Below the pieces are notes generated by a model that was not told the DNA's origin, searched no databases, and saw only the letters and a program-made list of their open reading frames with translations. A stretch of DNA of 64,000 nt from an uncultured Aquimarina sp. (GTDB lineage: Bacteria > Bacteroidota > Bacteroidia > Flavobacteriales > Flavobacteriaceae). Below, piece by piece: positions 39,405-46,844 of the stretch. Location of the stretch: NCBI RefSeq assembly GCF_947492965.1, contig NZ_CANLOZ010000003.1:620001-684000 (forward strand), written 5' to 3'. Position 1 is the first letter of the stretch. Each line of letters opens with the position of its first letter. A program made the translations under genes and the position numbers.

Positions 39405-40142
39405 TTAATTTGAAGTGATACTTTTAAATAAGAAAGCATCTATTCTTTCATGATCTGGTTTTCCCGAAGGAAGAGATTTTGCAAATCGATCATTCGTCTC
39501 TATCGTTTCGGAGATAAAAGCTATGACTTTTTCATTTCTTAGGTGCGTATAACTTTCATCTTCTTTGGCTTTGATGTCCATTAAATCTAAGATTTCCTCA
39601 ACTACGTCTTTAGGAGCTAAAGATAGCATTTCATTAAAAACTACTGGAGGTATGGTTTTGTATTCTAAAATCCATTTACCAGCCATTGAAGTTCTTAGGG
39701 CATAGAATAAACTCTTTAATTTGATCGTTTCTGTAGCCAGCTTTTCTTCATATTTTTTACTCATGCTTAGATAATGAAACATACTAGCTATAGGAGAGAA
39801 GCATTCTGATGCGATCTCTCTAAGTTCAGTAAGAAGTTCATTTTCTCCTATATAAATGATAGGTGAAAATAAATGCTCTGTTGCTGGTACATTAGATTTT
39901 TTAAGTAGTTGTAAACTTTTACGTAATTCCCAACCAACAGCATCAAAATCACCGTCCATGATGTCTATTGTATCTTTTTTCTCAGATACAGACAGATACC
40001 AATCTAATGGTTTTGTGTATAGGAAACGTACGTCATAATCACTATCTGGTGAAGCAAAACCCCAAGCTCTACTTCCAGATTCACAGGCAAACGGTATATG
40101 TACACCGCGCTCTTTTTCTATGTTTTCTAATCTTGTTTTCAT
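39405..40142 (-). CDS. Nucleotidyltransferase (COG3541/YcgL-like), second copy
   Basis: 245 residues. Active-site motif CESGSRAWGFASPDSDYDVRFLYT near the N-terminus (GS-x9-DSDYD) is intact. The C-terminal half is helical. It is the first gene after the tRNA-like RNA (40160-40375) and is driven by the same operator-containing promoter, so the RNA would lie in the leader of this mRNA. It may act on that RNA or on damaged tRNAs, which is inference. Confidence 0.85.
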   Translation of the reverse strand: MKTRLENIEKERGVHIPFACESGSRAWGFASPDSDYDVRFLYTKPLDWYLSVSEKKDTIDIMDGDFDAVGWELRKSLQLLKKSNVPATEHLFSPIIYIGENELLTELREIASECFSPIASMFHYLSMSKKYEEKLATETIKLKSLFYALRTSMAGKWILEYKTIPPVVFNEMLSLAPKDVVEEILDLMDIKAKEDESYTHLRNEKVIAFISETIETNDRFAKSLPSGKPDHERIDAFLFKSITSN

Positions 40143-40159
40143 CTTTATATGTTTTTTTG

Positions 40160-40375
40160 TCTCTCTTCCCAGATTCGAACTGAGACTTTCGCCAAAGCGA
40201 ACAGATTGGCTCTAAATGCGCTTCCCTATTTTACATCCTGTGTATTTCGGTGCTTCTGCAAAACCTATTCATTAGCGGGCGCGCCACTAACGACATTATC
40301 CAATCACTCCACGGTTACGTAAAAGGTCTTTTTCCGCAGCACTTCCTTTTATGCTAAAGAGAGTTTTGATTTATA
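40160..40375 (-). ncRNA. tRNA-like structured RNA (class II-like, with large insertion)
   Basis: The minus strand has a 7-bp acceptor pairing between CTCTCTT (plus 40357-40363) and AAGAGAG (plus 40161-40167). A perfect T-arm (CTCAG, loop TTCGAAT, CTGGG; plus 40168-40184) precedes the 3' acceptor strand, and a variable-arm-like hairpin lies just before it (TTCGC-TTTG-GCGAA). A hairpin TTAGTGG/CCGCTAA lies in a long central insertion. The 5' part, GTGCTGCGGAAAAAG, resembles the Y-stem 5' strand of the array at 44-45 kb. The body is too long (about 200 nt) and rearranged to be a working tRNA. It starts about 7 nt after the -7 box at 40382. Confidence 0.65.
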
Positions 40376-40381
40376 ACAAGG

Positions 40382-40419
40382 CAAAGATGAAGTTGTATTA
40401 CGCAGTGATTTTGCGTAAT
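40382..40419 (-). promoter_or_regulatory. RNA-repair operator and -7 box, tRNA-like RNA/nucleotidyltransferase promoter
   Basis: -7 box CATCTTTG (plus 40382-40389), 7-bp gap, then perfect inverted arms ATTACGCA (40397-40404) and TGCGTAAT (40412-40419) with 7-nt centre GTGATTT. The arms extend to 9 bp. It is the best match among the four sites. Confidence 0.85.
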
Positions 40420-40464
40420 ATAATTTTAATAGAAAAAAATCTATTTTTTTAAGGAAGGGTATTG

Positions 40465-41628
40465 TTAATTTTTAGAAGCTTGTCTCGTCATCCAAATATT
40501 TTGCTTTGGACCAATGGTTGTGGTTCGTTTAGCAACATCTTTAATTTCTTGATAGCGTACCCAAAAAGTGAGTATCACTCCAATACCTATACAGCCAATA
40601 GCTAATAAGGTTATGCGATAAGGGTCTCCAACAAGTGATGGATTTAGCATGATACCCATAATCATTACAGTTGATAATGGAAACGATATGGCCAGTACAT
40701 TTATGGCTAATCCATTGTGAAATGTTTTTTCACTGCCGTATTCCTGTTTCTCCTTTTCTCCAATACCCGCAATATGCGCATAAGGCCAAAAACTACATGC
40801 ACTTAAGGAAAAGGAAATCAACCATAAGATTTCTTCTCGTATCGTAATTCCCATTAGTCCAATAATTCCAGCTGAAATTAATAATACTACTCCTGTCCGC
40901 AATATCAGAACAGATACTATTTTTATAAACTGATCTTTCCTAATTTTTACGGATAAACCTATAAAAATCATTACTAGTGGAGTCATCAACAGGCTTAATT
41001 TCTGTAATACATCCTGAACCATATTGGGTAAATTCTGAAAAGATAACCCAAAAGACAGTAATCCGATCGCTAGTAATATCAATACTGTTACGGGTTCAGA
41101 TAGAAGGGTTGTAATTAGTGATTTTAATTTTCTGTTCTGTTTTTGATTTGTGTTGTTTGATAATTTCATATACCAGTGCATGGCCACACAGTACAAAATG
41201 ATCAAAACAAATACCTTGTTTCCTAGATCTGCCATGGCTGCTTTGGCGAGATAGTTAGGGCCCAAGAGTTCTGCAATAAAGGGAAAGCAAGATAATCCTG
41301 GAGCCAACGAAGGTAGTAGCAATCGTAACGTTCTATATTCTGGAGTATTTTTTTTGAAACCTACCATGGGTAATACAAAAGGGAACATCCAAAATAAAAG
41401 ACCATTGATTAGTAATGCGATAAAAGGAAGTGTTAATAGATTTTGGTCAATTTTCACTCCCATTAATGCTATAAAAATAGTTGCAGGAAGCGCAAGGTTT
41501 AGAATTATCTTTTTCAATCCTTGCGTTTCCGCTTTAGAGGTGAATTTGCGTTTTAACAAAAATCCGATAAGTATAAAAACCCCAAATACAATGGTTTTTT
41601 GAATGGTGGTTTCCATAGAATTATGCAA
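40465..41628 (-). CDS. AEC-family permease
   Basis: 387 residues with about ten membrane spans. The two-half inverted-repeat layout and early motif LNLALPATIFIAL, LFWMFPFVLPMVGF and a later LSLLMTPLVMIFIGL resemble auxin-efflux-carrier-like (bile acid/citrate-type) transporters. Its start overlaps the end of the aminotransferase-like gene by 8 nt, so the two are coupled. The substrate is unknown, perhaps an amino acid or organic acid. Confidence 0.78.
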   Translation of the reverse strand: MHNSMETTIQKTIVFGVFILIGFLLKRKFTSKAETQGLKKIILNLALPATIFIALMGVKIDQNLLTLPFIALLINGLLFWMFPFVLPMVGFKKNTPEYRTLRLLLPSLAPGLSCFPFIAELLGPNYLAKAAMADLGNKVFVLIILYCVAMHWYMKLSNNTNQKQNRKLKSLITTLLSEPVTVLILLAIGLLSFGLSFQNLPNMVQDVLQKLSLLMTPLVMIFIGLSVKIRKDQFIKIVSVLILRTGVVLLISAGIIGLMGITIREEILWLISFSLSACSFWPYAHIAGIGEKEKQEYGSEKTFHNGLAINVLAISFPLSTVMIMGIMLNPSLVGDPYRITLLAIGCIGIGVILTFWVRYQEIKDVAKRTTTIGPKQNIWMTRQASKN

Positions 41629-42817
41629 AGATTTGGGAGATTGTTTTTGTAAAGATTTTCATTTCCTCCATAGTACCTATACTTACTCTACACCAATTTT
41701 GATCCCAGAATCGAAATGCTCTGGCAACCACTTTTTCAGCATATATTTTTTCTAAAAATTCATTTCCATCCAGTTGGATAGGAAACATCAAAAAATTAGT
41801 TTGCGAAGGCATGCATTCAATTCCCATATCTTTTAAGAAATTGGTAGTGTAGGTTCTTCCTTCTGCAATTTTTTGCTTACAAGAATCCAGAAACTCGGTA
41901 TCATCCATACTTGCACTTGCTGCAGCAATGGTGGGTCCGGTAATTCCCATTCCACCTCTGGTAATTTTTTGAATTTTTTCTAATAATGGTTCAGAAGCCA
42001 TCATATATCCAATTCGTAACCCTGCCATCCCATGAATTTTGGAAAAGGTTCTGGCAACCATCACATTTTTGCCTTCCGCCACGAGTGATACCATACTGTT
42101 TTTATGGCCAGCATCACTAAGTTCTATATAGGCTTCATCTATAAACACTGGAACCTTTTCTGATACTCGAGCGCAGAAATCCTTTAGTTTTTTGGCATCG
42201 GTAATAGTAGCAGTAGGATTATTAGGATTAGTAATATAAACTAACTTAGTTTGTTCATCGATTGCCGCTTCCATGGCATCCAGATCATGTTGATAATCTT
42301 TAGTCAATTTAATAGACTTCCAGTTACCACCACATGCTTTTGCTACATGGACTAAAGACATATAGCTAGGATCTGCGCTTACCACATTTCCTCCTTTTTC
42401 TTGGAATAAAACCAATGCGGTTTTTTCTAATAGATCCGAAGAACCAGGCCCCATCATTATCTGACTAGGTTTTACCTGTTCTTTAGTAGCAATTTTTTCT
42501 ATCAGCTGGTACAAAGCTTTCCAAGAATAGTGATTGCCATCAAAAACACGTTCTTGAAAAGCTTTTGCAGCTTTTTTTGAAGGCCCATAAGGGTTTTCAT
42601 TCCAGATTAAGCGCGCTTTTACGGTACTTAAATCAGGGAGTTCTGGTGGCGTAAACTCATCAAACAACGAATTCTGATATAAAAACTTCTGATTATGCCT
42701 TTGAGCTTCGATAACTGTTTTTGCCCAAATGTCTGAAGGAATAAGAGCTATAGATCCCAAAGTTAATACTCCTTTTTTTAACCATTCTCGTCTGTTGATG
42801 TGTGTGTTTGTCATCAC
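41621..42817 (-). CDS. Histidinol-phosphate aminotransferase-like PLP enzyme with Tat-like signal
   Basis: 398 residues. The N-terminus has a twin-arginine-like signal (NRREWLKKGVLTLGSIALIPSDIWA), unusual for this normally cytoplasmic family. The fold-type I core contains NENPYGPSKKA, GPGSSDLLE, ITNPNNPTA, VFIDEAYIEL and the PLP Lys in FSKIHGMAGLRIGYM. An aromatic amine or amino-acid substrate is possible. It is coupled to the AEC permease gene, so both may handle one periplasmic compound. Confidence 0.86.
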   Translation of the reverse strand: MMTNTHINRREWLKKGVLTLGSIALIPSDIWAKTVIEAQRHNQKFLYQNSLFDEFTPPELPDLSTVKARLIWNENPYGPSKKAAKAFQERVFDGNHYSWKALYQLIEKIATKEQVKPSQIMMGPGSSDLLEKTALVLFQEKGGNVVSADPSYMSLVHVAKACGGNWKSIKLTKDYQHDLDAMEAAIDEQTKLVYITNPNNPTATITDAKKLKDFCARVSEKVPVFIDEAYIELSDAGHKNSMVSLVAEGKNVMVARTFSKIHGMAGLRIGYMMASEPLLEKIQKITRGGMGITGPTIAAASASMDDTEFLDSCKQKIAEGRTYTTNFLKDMGIECMPSQTNFLMFPIQLDGNEFLEKIYAEKVVARAFRFWDQNWCRVSIGTMEEMKIFTKTISQIFA

Positions 42818-43060
42818 GCCTTTTTTATAAAGTTTCGGATTTCAAATTACTAATATCTATGGATAAAACAGGTTTTAAACCATTAAAAATCAAGGTGTTG
42901 TTTTTAAGGTTTTATAAAAATTAACTTAAATTATGATTGAGAAATGAATGGGGAAATAGTGTGCAAAAAATTAACTGTAAAAATAGATTTACTTCAAAAA
43001 AAAGAAGCCTATTTTACAATATCATTAAATTTTCTAGTAATCCAAATGTGACTTTTAACT

Positions 43061-43678
43061 CTATTGTCTTACATAGATTTTTAAGTCATCACTTTTTCTC
43101 ATGGCATAAGAGAGTGATTTGTTGCTAAAAGAACTTTCAGGTTTATAATTAGACAGGGAAAGAACATTTGGTAGTTTCATATCCCAAGATCCAGATTTTT
43201 TAGCATCACCAGGAACAATCATTACTACATGGCCATAGGTTTCTGCAGTATCAATGATTAAAGACAAACCTCCTCTATTGGTATGTGCCAATGCTTGATC
43301 GATGCTTTCTTGGCTTATGGATCCAAGTTGTAACCACTTTTTGGAATCTTCTACAATGGGACGGATACTATCATATATGACATACCCAAGTTTTGGGTCA
43401 CTAAATTCGGTGAGATCAAAAGCTTTGGTAATAGTTTTAGTAATACTATTTCTACAATCATTCCTTTCGGTAGCAGTTTTTTTACAGGTAATAAAGTTTT
43501 CCACTTCTTTAGCAAAATCCAAATTAGATAATTCAGCAGTAGTAGAAGGGGTGTTATTTGTACTTATTTCCTCCTTCGAAGTTTCGGATGTTTTCTCATC
43601 AGAATATTCTTTCTTTCCTTCATTTTTACATGATAGTATACAGATGGTAATTACAATAAGAGCTAAAGCTTTTTTCAT
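43061..43678 (-). CDS. Lipoprotein, unknown
   Basis: 205 residues with a lipoprotein signal (MKKALALIVITICILSCKN; lipobox ILSC). A Ser/Thr/Glu-rich linker follows, then a folded domain with ITCKKTATERNDC (two Cys) and LVIDTAETYGHVVMIVPG. No family recognised. It is the last gene before the RNA array and reads in the same direction. Confidence 0.75.
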   Translation of the reverse strand: MKKALALIVITICILSCKNEGKKEYSDEKTSETSKEEISTNNTPSTTAELSNLDFAKEVENFITCKKTATERNDCRNSITKTITKAFDLTEFSDPKLGYVIYDSIRPIVEDSKKWLQLGSISQESIDQALAHTNRGGLSLIIDTAETYGHVVMIVPGDAKKSGSWDMKLPNVLSLSNYKPESSFSNKSLSYAMRKSDDLKIYVRQ

Positions 43679-43902
43679 GTTGATTAGGTTGATGTTATTC
43701 AGATAAATTAGGTGATAAATTTAAATAAAATATATCGCGTTTTGACGAGTAAAACCAGTACTTTGAAGATAAATGTAATTTTTTTTACTTTTTTTTTAGG
43801 GTTTTGGTCGACAAGCCTGTTTATGTAAGTAAATGCTATAAAAAGATAATACCTCAATTCATAATCGACCAGTCAGTCGTCAGTGGATGTTTTTTTAATC
43901 GA

Positions 43903-43928
43903 GAAAACCAGGTTCAAACCTGGTTTTC
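43903..43928 (-). terminator. Terminator at the end of the RNA array
   Basis: GAAAACCAGG..CCTGGTTTTC is a perfect palindromic stem with a short loop, followed by T-runs. It lies just beyond the last array unit (minus sense) and probably stops transcription from the rsr promoter. On the plus strand a T-rich run also follows, so it may act both ways. Confidence 0.6.
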
Positions 43929-43947
43929 TTTTTTATTTAATAATAGT

Positions 43948-44051
43948 ACAGAATGGCTACAAGTGTATAATCAATTAATATCGATGGGATTCGAACCCAT
44001 ATGAACCTATCCAAAAAGCGAAGTATGATTACAAAACGGCACATTCTGGTA
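43948..44051 (-). ncRNA. Y-RNA-like unit 8 (T-arm only)
   Basis: 5' strand AGAATGTGCC.. and 3' strand GCCATTCT pair to close the unit. The conserved TGCC and ACTTCG elements are present in diverged form (GTGCCGTTTTG, ATCATACTTCG). Inside is a perfect T-arm (ATGGG, TTCGAAT, CCCAT; plus 43984-44000). No D-arm is evident, so this is the most degenerate member of the array. Confidence 0.6.
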
Positions 44052-44062
44052 TGCTGCTAAAA

Positions 44063-44139
44063 AAAAGAGGTAACTGATTGAAAAGTGAAAATTGTTCAAA
44101 CTGTCGGTGCGAAGTAACACTTTTCTACGACACTCTTTA
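44063..44139 (-). ncRNA. Y-RNA-like unit 7 (minimal, stem only)
   Basis: 77 nt. 5' strand AAAGAG-TGTC-GTAGAAAAG..GTTACTTCG and 3' strand GTTAC-CTCTTT. It keeps the whole conserved stem but has only a short unstructured loop instead of a tRNA-like module, like a bare Rsr-binding stem. Confidence 0.7.
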
Positions 44140-44160
44140 TTTTTTGATTTTTGTTTTAAA

Positions 44161-44354
44161 AACAAGGCAAAAAACGACAAAAGACAAATACGTGCTCTAC
44201 CAATTGAGCTACTCTCCCGATTAAAAGTTTCTCTCGATAATCGAGATTGAACTCTTCTAGTTTTATCCAAAAGAATATTTGTGGAAGAGACGGGACTCGA
44301 ACCCGCAACACCGGCATTAAAAGTGCGAAGTAACTTTTGTCTACGGCACTTGTT
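44161..44354 (-). ncRNA. Y-RNA-like unit 6 with permuted tRNA-Lys(UUU)-like module
   Basis: 194 nt. Closing stem AACAAG/CTTGTT, bulge TGCC, then a 3' tRNA part: anticodon loop CTTTTAA (UUU), stem strand TGCCG, variable GTGTT, T-arm GCGGG-TTCGAGT-CCCGT, and acceptor strand CTCTTCC. After about 65 nt of linker containing the hairpin TCTCGA..TCGAGA, the 5' tRNA part follows: acceptor GGGAGAG (pairs with CTCTTCC over 7 bp, one wobble), TA, D-arm GCTC..GAGC. The order 3' half then 5' half is a circular permutation, not a tRNA gene. Confidence 0.82.
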
Positions 44355-44371
44355 CTATTCTTATTTTTTTA

Positions 44372-44499
44372 AAAAGAGGTAATGATCAAAAAACGACTAT
44401 AACGGCGTCCTACTATTAGACGACCTCTTGCGAGGGTAGGAGTTGCACCTACATTACCGGAACCTGAATCGAAGTAACGTTTTTCTACGACACTCTTTA
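44372..44499 (-). ncRNA. Y-RNA-like unit 5 with permuted tRNA-like module
   Basis: 128 nt. Closing stem AAAGAG/CTCTTT and bulge TGTC. Inside: T-arm-like GTAGG-TGCAACT-CCTAC, acceptor closed by a GCAA tetraloop (CCTC-GCAA-GAGG), and a D-arm-like segment GTCGTC..GACGCC similar to tRNA-Glu/Gln D-arms. Partial anticodon-stem pairing CCG/CGG joins the ends. Confidence 0.75.
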
Positions 44500-44524
44500 T
44501 AATTGTTTTTGTATTCTCTTTTTG

Positions 44525-44663
44525 ATAAAGGTAAAAAGCGATTAGTGAATCTTGCTCACCAAATTTGAGCGCAATTCCCCCATGATATTTGTTGTGTTTA
44601 TAGTTTTTTGTGGAGGAATTCGGAATCGAACCTACGAAGTAACACTAGTCTACGACACTTTAT
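44525..44663 (-). ncRNA. Y-RNA-like unit 4 with permuted tRNA-like module
   Basis: 139 nt. Closing stem ATAAAG/CTTTAT, bulge TGTC. The module starts at the T-arm (TAGG-TTCGATT-CCGA). A 9-bp acceptor-like stem AATTCCTCC/GGGGGAATT encloses about 30 nt of A-rich linker starting ACA. A D-arm GCTC-AAATTTGGT-GAGC with the typical GG follows. The anticodon part is missing. Confidence 0.75.
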
Positions 44664-44686
44664 GTTCTAGAGAATATATGTTATGT

Positions 44687-44825
44687 AAAGTAAGGTAAAA
44701 AGCAAAAAGTCTGTTATGTATTGTGCTCTAACCTCTCTGAGCTACCTGCCTAAGCAGAATGGGACTCGAACCCATGACCCCAATAGTTCGACAACGAAGT
44801 AAAACTTTTCTACGACACTTACTTT
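44687..44825 (-). ncRNA. Y-RNA-like unit 3 with permuted tRNA-like module
   Basis: 139 nt. Closing stem AAAGTAAG/CTTACTTT, bulge TGTC. The tRNA-like module has a T-arm (ATGGG-TTCGAGT-CCCAT), an acceptor mimic closed by a TTAG loop (CTGC/GCAG) and a D-arm (GCTC..GAGC). The anticodon-stem strands CAATA and TATTG pair perfectly across the permuted ends, with variable loop GGGTC, strong support for the permuted fold. The anticodon loop part reads GTCGAAC. Confidence 0.82.
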
Positions 44826-44841
44826 GAGTATTCTTTTATTG

Positions 44842-44975
44842 AAGTAAGGTAAAAAGCAATAAGAGACTGTTGCGCGCTCTATCCAACTGAGCTATCCGCT
44901 ATAGGCGGAGTGGGACTCGAACCCACGACCACGGCGTTATGAATGCGAAGTAACTCTTATTTACGACACTTACTT
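44842..44975 (-). ncRNA. Y-RNA-like unit 2 with permuted tRNA(CAU)-like module
   Basis: 134 nt. Closing stem AAGTAAG/CTTACTT, bulge TGTC. The module begins with the anticodon loop TTCATAA (CAU; Met or Ile2 type), stem strand CGCCG, variable TGGTC, T-arm GTGGG-TTCGAGT-CCCAC, then an acceptor mimic TCCGC-CTATA-GCGGA closed into a hairpin, and a D-arm GCTC-AGTTGGATA-GAGC. Only two base pairs of the anticodon stem remain. Confidence 0.85.
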
Positions 44976-44992
44976 TTAATATTTTTATGTTA

Positions 44993-45212
44993 AACAAGGC
45001 AAAAAGCAAAAAGAGAGATGCTCTTTGAAGAGCGCCGTTCTTATCCGCCATAGGCGGACAGTGAACCGGTGATTCGAAATCTCAGAGAGATGTGCGCATA
45101 TATGCATTTCACCCTGCTGGTTTTTAACCCAGCTTCGCTCACACAATCGCTTGTGCTACGCTACCTTAGGACCGTTATAGTTACGAAGTAACTCTTTTTT
45201 ACGGCACTTGTT
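44993..45212 (-). ncRNA. Y-RNA-like unit 1 carrying a 23S rRNA helix-69 mimic
   Basis: 220 nt, nearest to rsr. Closing stem AACAAG/CTTGTT, bulge TGCC. Directly after the Y-stem, where other units begin with an anticodon loop, 25 nt (plus 45159-45183) match from memory the near-universal 23S rRNA helix 69 segment (ACTATAACGGTCCTAAGG within it). Later hairpins include CACAA-GCGA-TTGTG, GCTGG/CCAGC, an acceptor-like GTCCGCC-TAT-GGCGGAT and GCTCT-TCAA-AGAGC. Near its 3' end AACGGCG resembles 23S sequence just 5' of helix 69, as if permuted too. Confidence 0.78.
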
Positions 45213-45251
45213 TTTTCAATATTTTCTATGTTTTCAATGAACTTGTTTAAG

Positions 45252-45280
45252 AAGCTCACACCATCCATAGATGTGAGCTT
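45252..45280 (-). terminator. Hairpin just downstream of rsr
   Basis: Perfect 9-nt arms AAGCTCACA / TGTGAGCTT with an 11-nt loop, 7 nt after the rsr stop. The T-tail is weak, so it may be a processing or partial-termination site between the rsr message and the RNA array. Confidence 0.5.
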
Positions 45281-45287
45281 ACTACTG

Positions 45288-46811
45288 TTATAAGGATTGC
45301 TCCTTGATATATTGGATTACTGAGTTTCCATTTTCTAAAGCGTCTAGCACTTCAAAAACTTTATCACTCCAACCGCCGATTAGGTATACATCATTTTGTT
45401 CTACTTGTAATGGAGCACTGTTGTATCCCATTAAATCGAAGATATATAGCTTAGCATTCGGAACTAACTTTTTGTATGCTTTCCACTCAGTTTCAATATG
45501 CTTATCCGAATTGTAATGACCACTATTCCATAGTTGACAATCCGTAAAGATCATCACCTTATCTACTTTGGTTTTGTTGTTATTCAGACTTTGAATCACT
45601 TTGTAACCGTTTGTAGAATATCCAACTTCACCTTCAATTCTTTTTAGCTTCATCACATTGGATAATACATTACCTTTTGGTAATACATATTGTTTCCATC
45701 GATCTCCGAAAAGACCTGTGATCACATTTTTGCATTTGTTTTGCAACAACATACCTAGTACTAATCCGATATCGTAAGCTTGTATCTTACTCTTTCTAGA
45801 AATAGGTTGCATCATCGATCCAGATACATCACATGCTACTACCACTTTTGTGTCTAGTTCAAATCCTTTCATATTGATCACACTAATTTGGATTGCTTTT
45901 TCTAAAGCATCTAAAATGTATGAAGTGTAAGAGGATTTTACCGCACTTAATTCCTGGTATGCAGCCATAAATCTAAATGGTAACTGCTTAGATTGTTTTA
46001 CATTACTTTCGTTAGTAAGAGTAGTAACGATTTTGGCAATATGTGCATGACTTACCTCTGCTTCAAGGATGTTTCTTAGATTACGCATTAGCGCCATGTA
46101 TCCAAGTTTGTTGCTATCGATAAGTTCTTCCCACTTTGCGGTAAAGGCGTTTTGCTTTTCGATATCATTGGCAAACTTTTGCTGACCTAAAGTCGATAAC
46201 TCAACTTCCCAAGTATAAGGAACTTCTAAACTATCATTAATCACCTTATCAAAGATAGATTGTTGTACATTATCTTTTGGTTTTGGGTGCGTTAAAAAGA
46301 TAGCATCTTTAAAAGTAACCTCAGTTTTTCTGTTATATTTCGCAAATTGGTATGCATCAAACTTATTTAAAGCCATTACAATACCTTTTTGAATTTGCTT
46401 AGAAAGCTTGTTCAACTTTTTAGTTCCAGTTCTCTGATTAGCAAATTGATAGTATGCTAAAAGCTCTGTAATTTCATCCGCTCTTTGGATCACACCATTT
46501 ACGGTTTTGCTAATCAAATTATCACCACTATGAACCTTAGATAATTCTACTGCCAATACAATAGGAATTGATCTTAGATACATTTTTTGTCTTGCGTATA
46601 CAGCTAGCTGTGCTACAAAGTAAGGATCGTTTTTTTGAACCAATTGAATGATTCTTTCTAATCGATCATTGGTAGCTTCGTAATTGGTTTTTTCTAAAGT
46701 GGAATTAACAACAGCCGTGTACAATTCCATTTCAGGAGATAATCTAAATGCTTTAGCACCTTGATAATTTCTTACCTCATTTGTTGATTTTGTAAATACA
46801 TTAAATTTCAT
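45288..46811 (-). CDS. rsr: Ro60 ortholog Rsr (TROVE + vWA domains)
   Basis: 507 residues. The N-terminal ~330 residues form the HEAT-like TROVE ring (for example KFNVFTKSTNEVRNYQGAKAF, DPYFVAQLAVYARQKMYLRSIP). The C-terminal vWA domain has a MIDAS motif DVSGSMM, with the distal Asp in MIFTDCQLWNSG. Ro60 proteins bind Y RNAs on the outside of the ring and insert misfolded or broken RNA 3' ends in the hole. An array of Y-RNA-like units follows directly. The promoter carries the conserved operator 170 nt upstream. Confidence 0.93.
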   Translation of the reverse strand: MKFNVFTKSTNEVRNYQGAKAFRLSPEMELYTAVVNSTLEKTNYEATNDRLERIIQLVQKNDPYFVAQLAVYARQKMYLRSIPIVLAVELSKVHSGDNLISKTVNGVIQRADEITELLAYYQFANQRTGTKKLNKLSKQIQKGIVMALNKFDAYQFAKYNRKTEVTFKDAIFLTHPKPKDNVQQSIFDKVINDSLEVPYTWEVELSTLGQQKFANDIEKQNAFTAKWEELIDSNKLGYMALMRNLRNILEAEVSHAHIAKIVTTLTNESNVKQSKQLPFRFMAAYQELSAVKSSYTSYILDALEKAIQISVINMKGFELDTKVVVACDVSGSMMQPISRKSKIQAYDIGLVLGMLLQNKCKNVITGLFGDRWKQYVLPKGNVLSNVMKLKRIEGEVGYSTNGYKVIQSLNNNKTKVDKVMIFTDCQLWNSGHYNSDKHIETEWKAYKKLVPNAKLYIFDLMGYNSAPLQVEQNDVYLIGGWSDKVFEVLDALENGNSVIQYIKEQSL

Positions 46812-46844
46812 ACGTTTAAATTTTAATAATTGTTTAATAAATAG

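Noticed and set aside
44161..44975. Ordinary tRNA genes, given perfect T-arms and D-arms
   Set aside because: In every case the 3' half precedes the 5' half and the anticodon loop is interrupted by the Y-stem. Reading them as tRNAs with introns fails because anticodon-stem and outer-stem pairs match within units, not between neighbours.
45159..45183. Fragment of a 23S rRNA gene or rRNA operon
   Set aside because: Only 25 nt match; the flanking sequence is unrelated to rRNA and lies inside a Y-RNA-like unit.
43980..45240. CRISPR array suggested by regularly spaced CGAAGTAAC..CTACGACACTT repeats
   Set aside because: The repeated segment is half of a stem whose partner strand is elsewhere in each unit, unit lengths vary from 77 to 220 nt, and the intervening sequence is tRNA-like. 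No cas genes are present.
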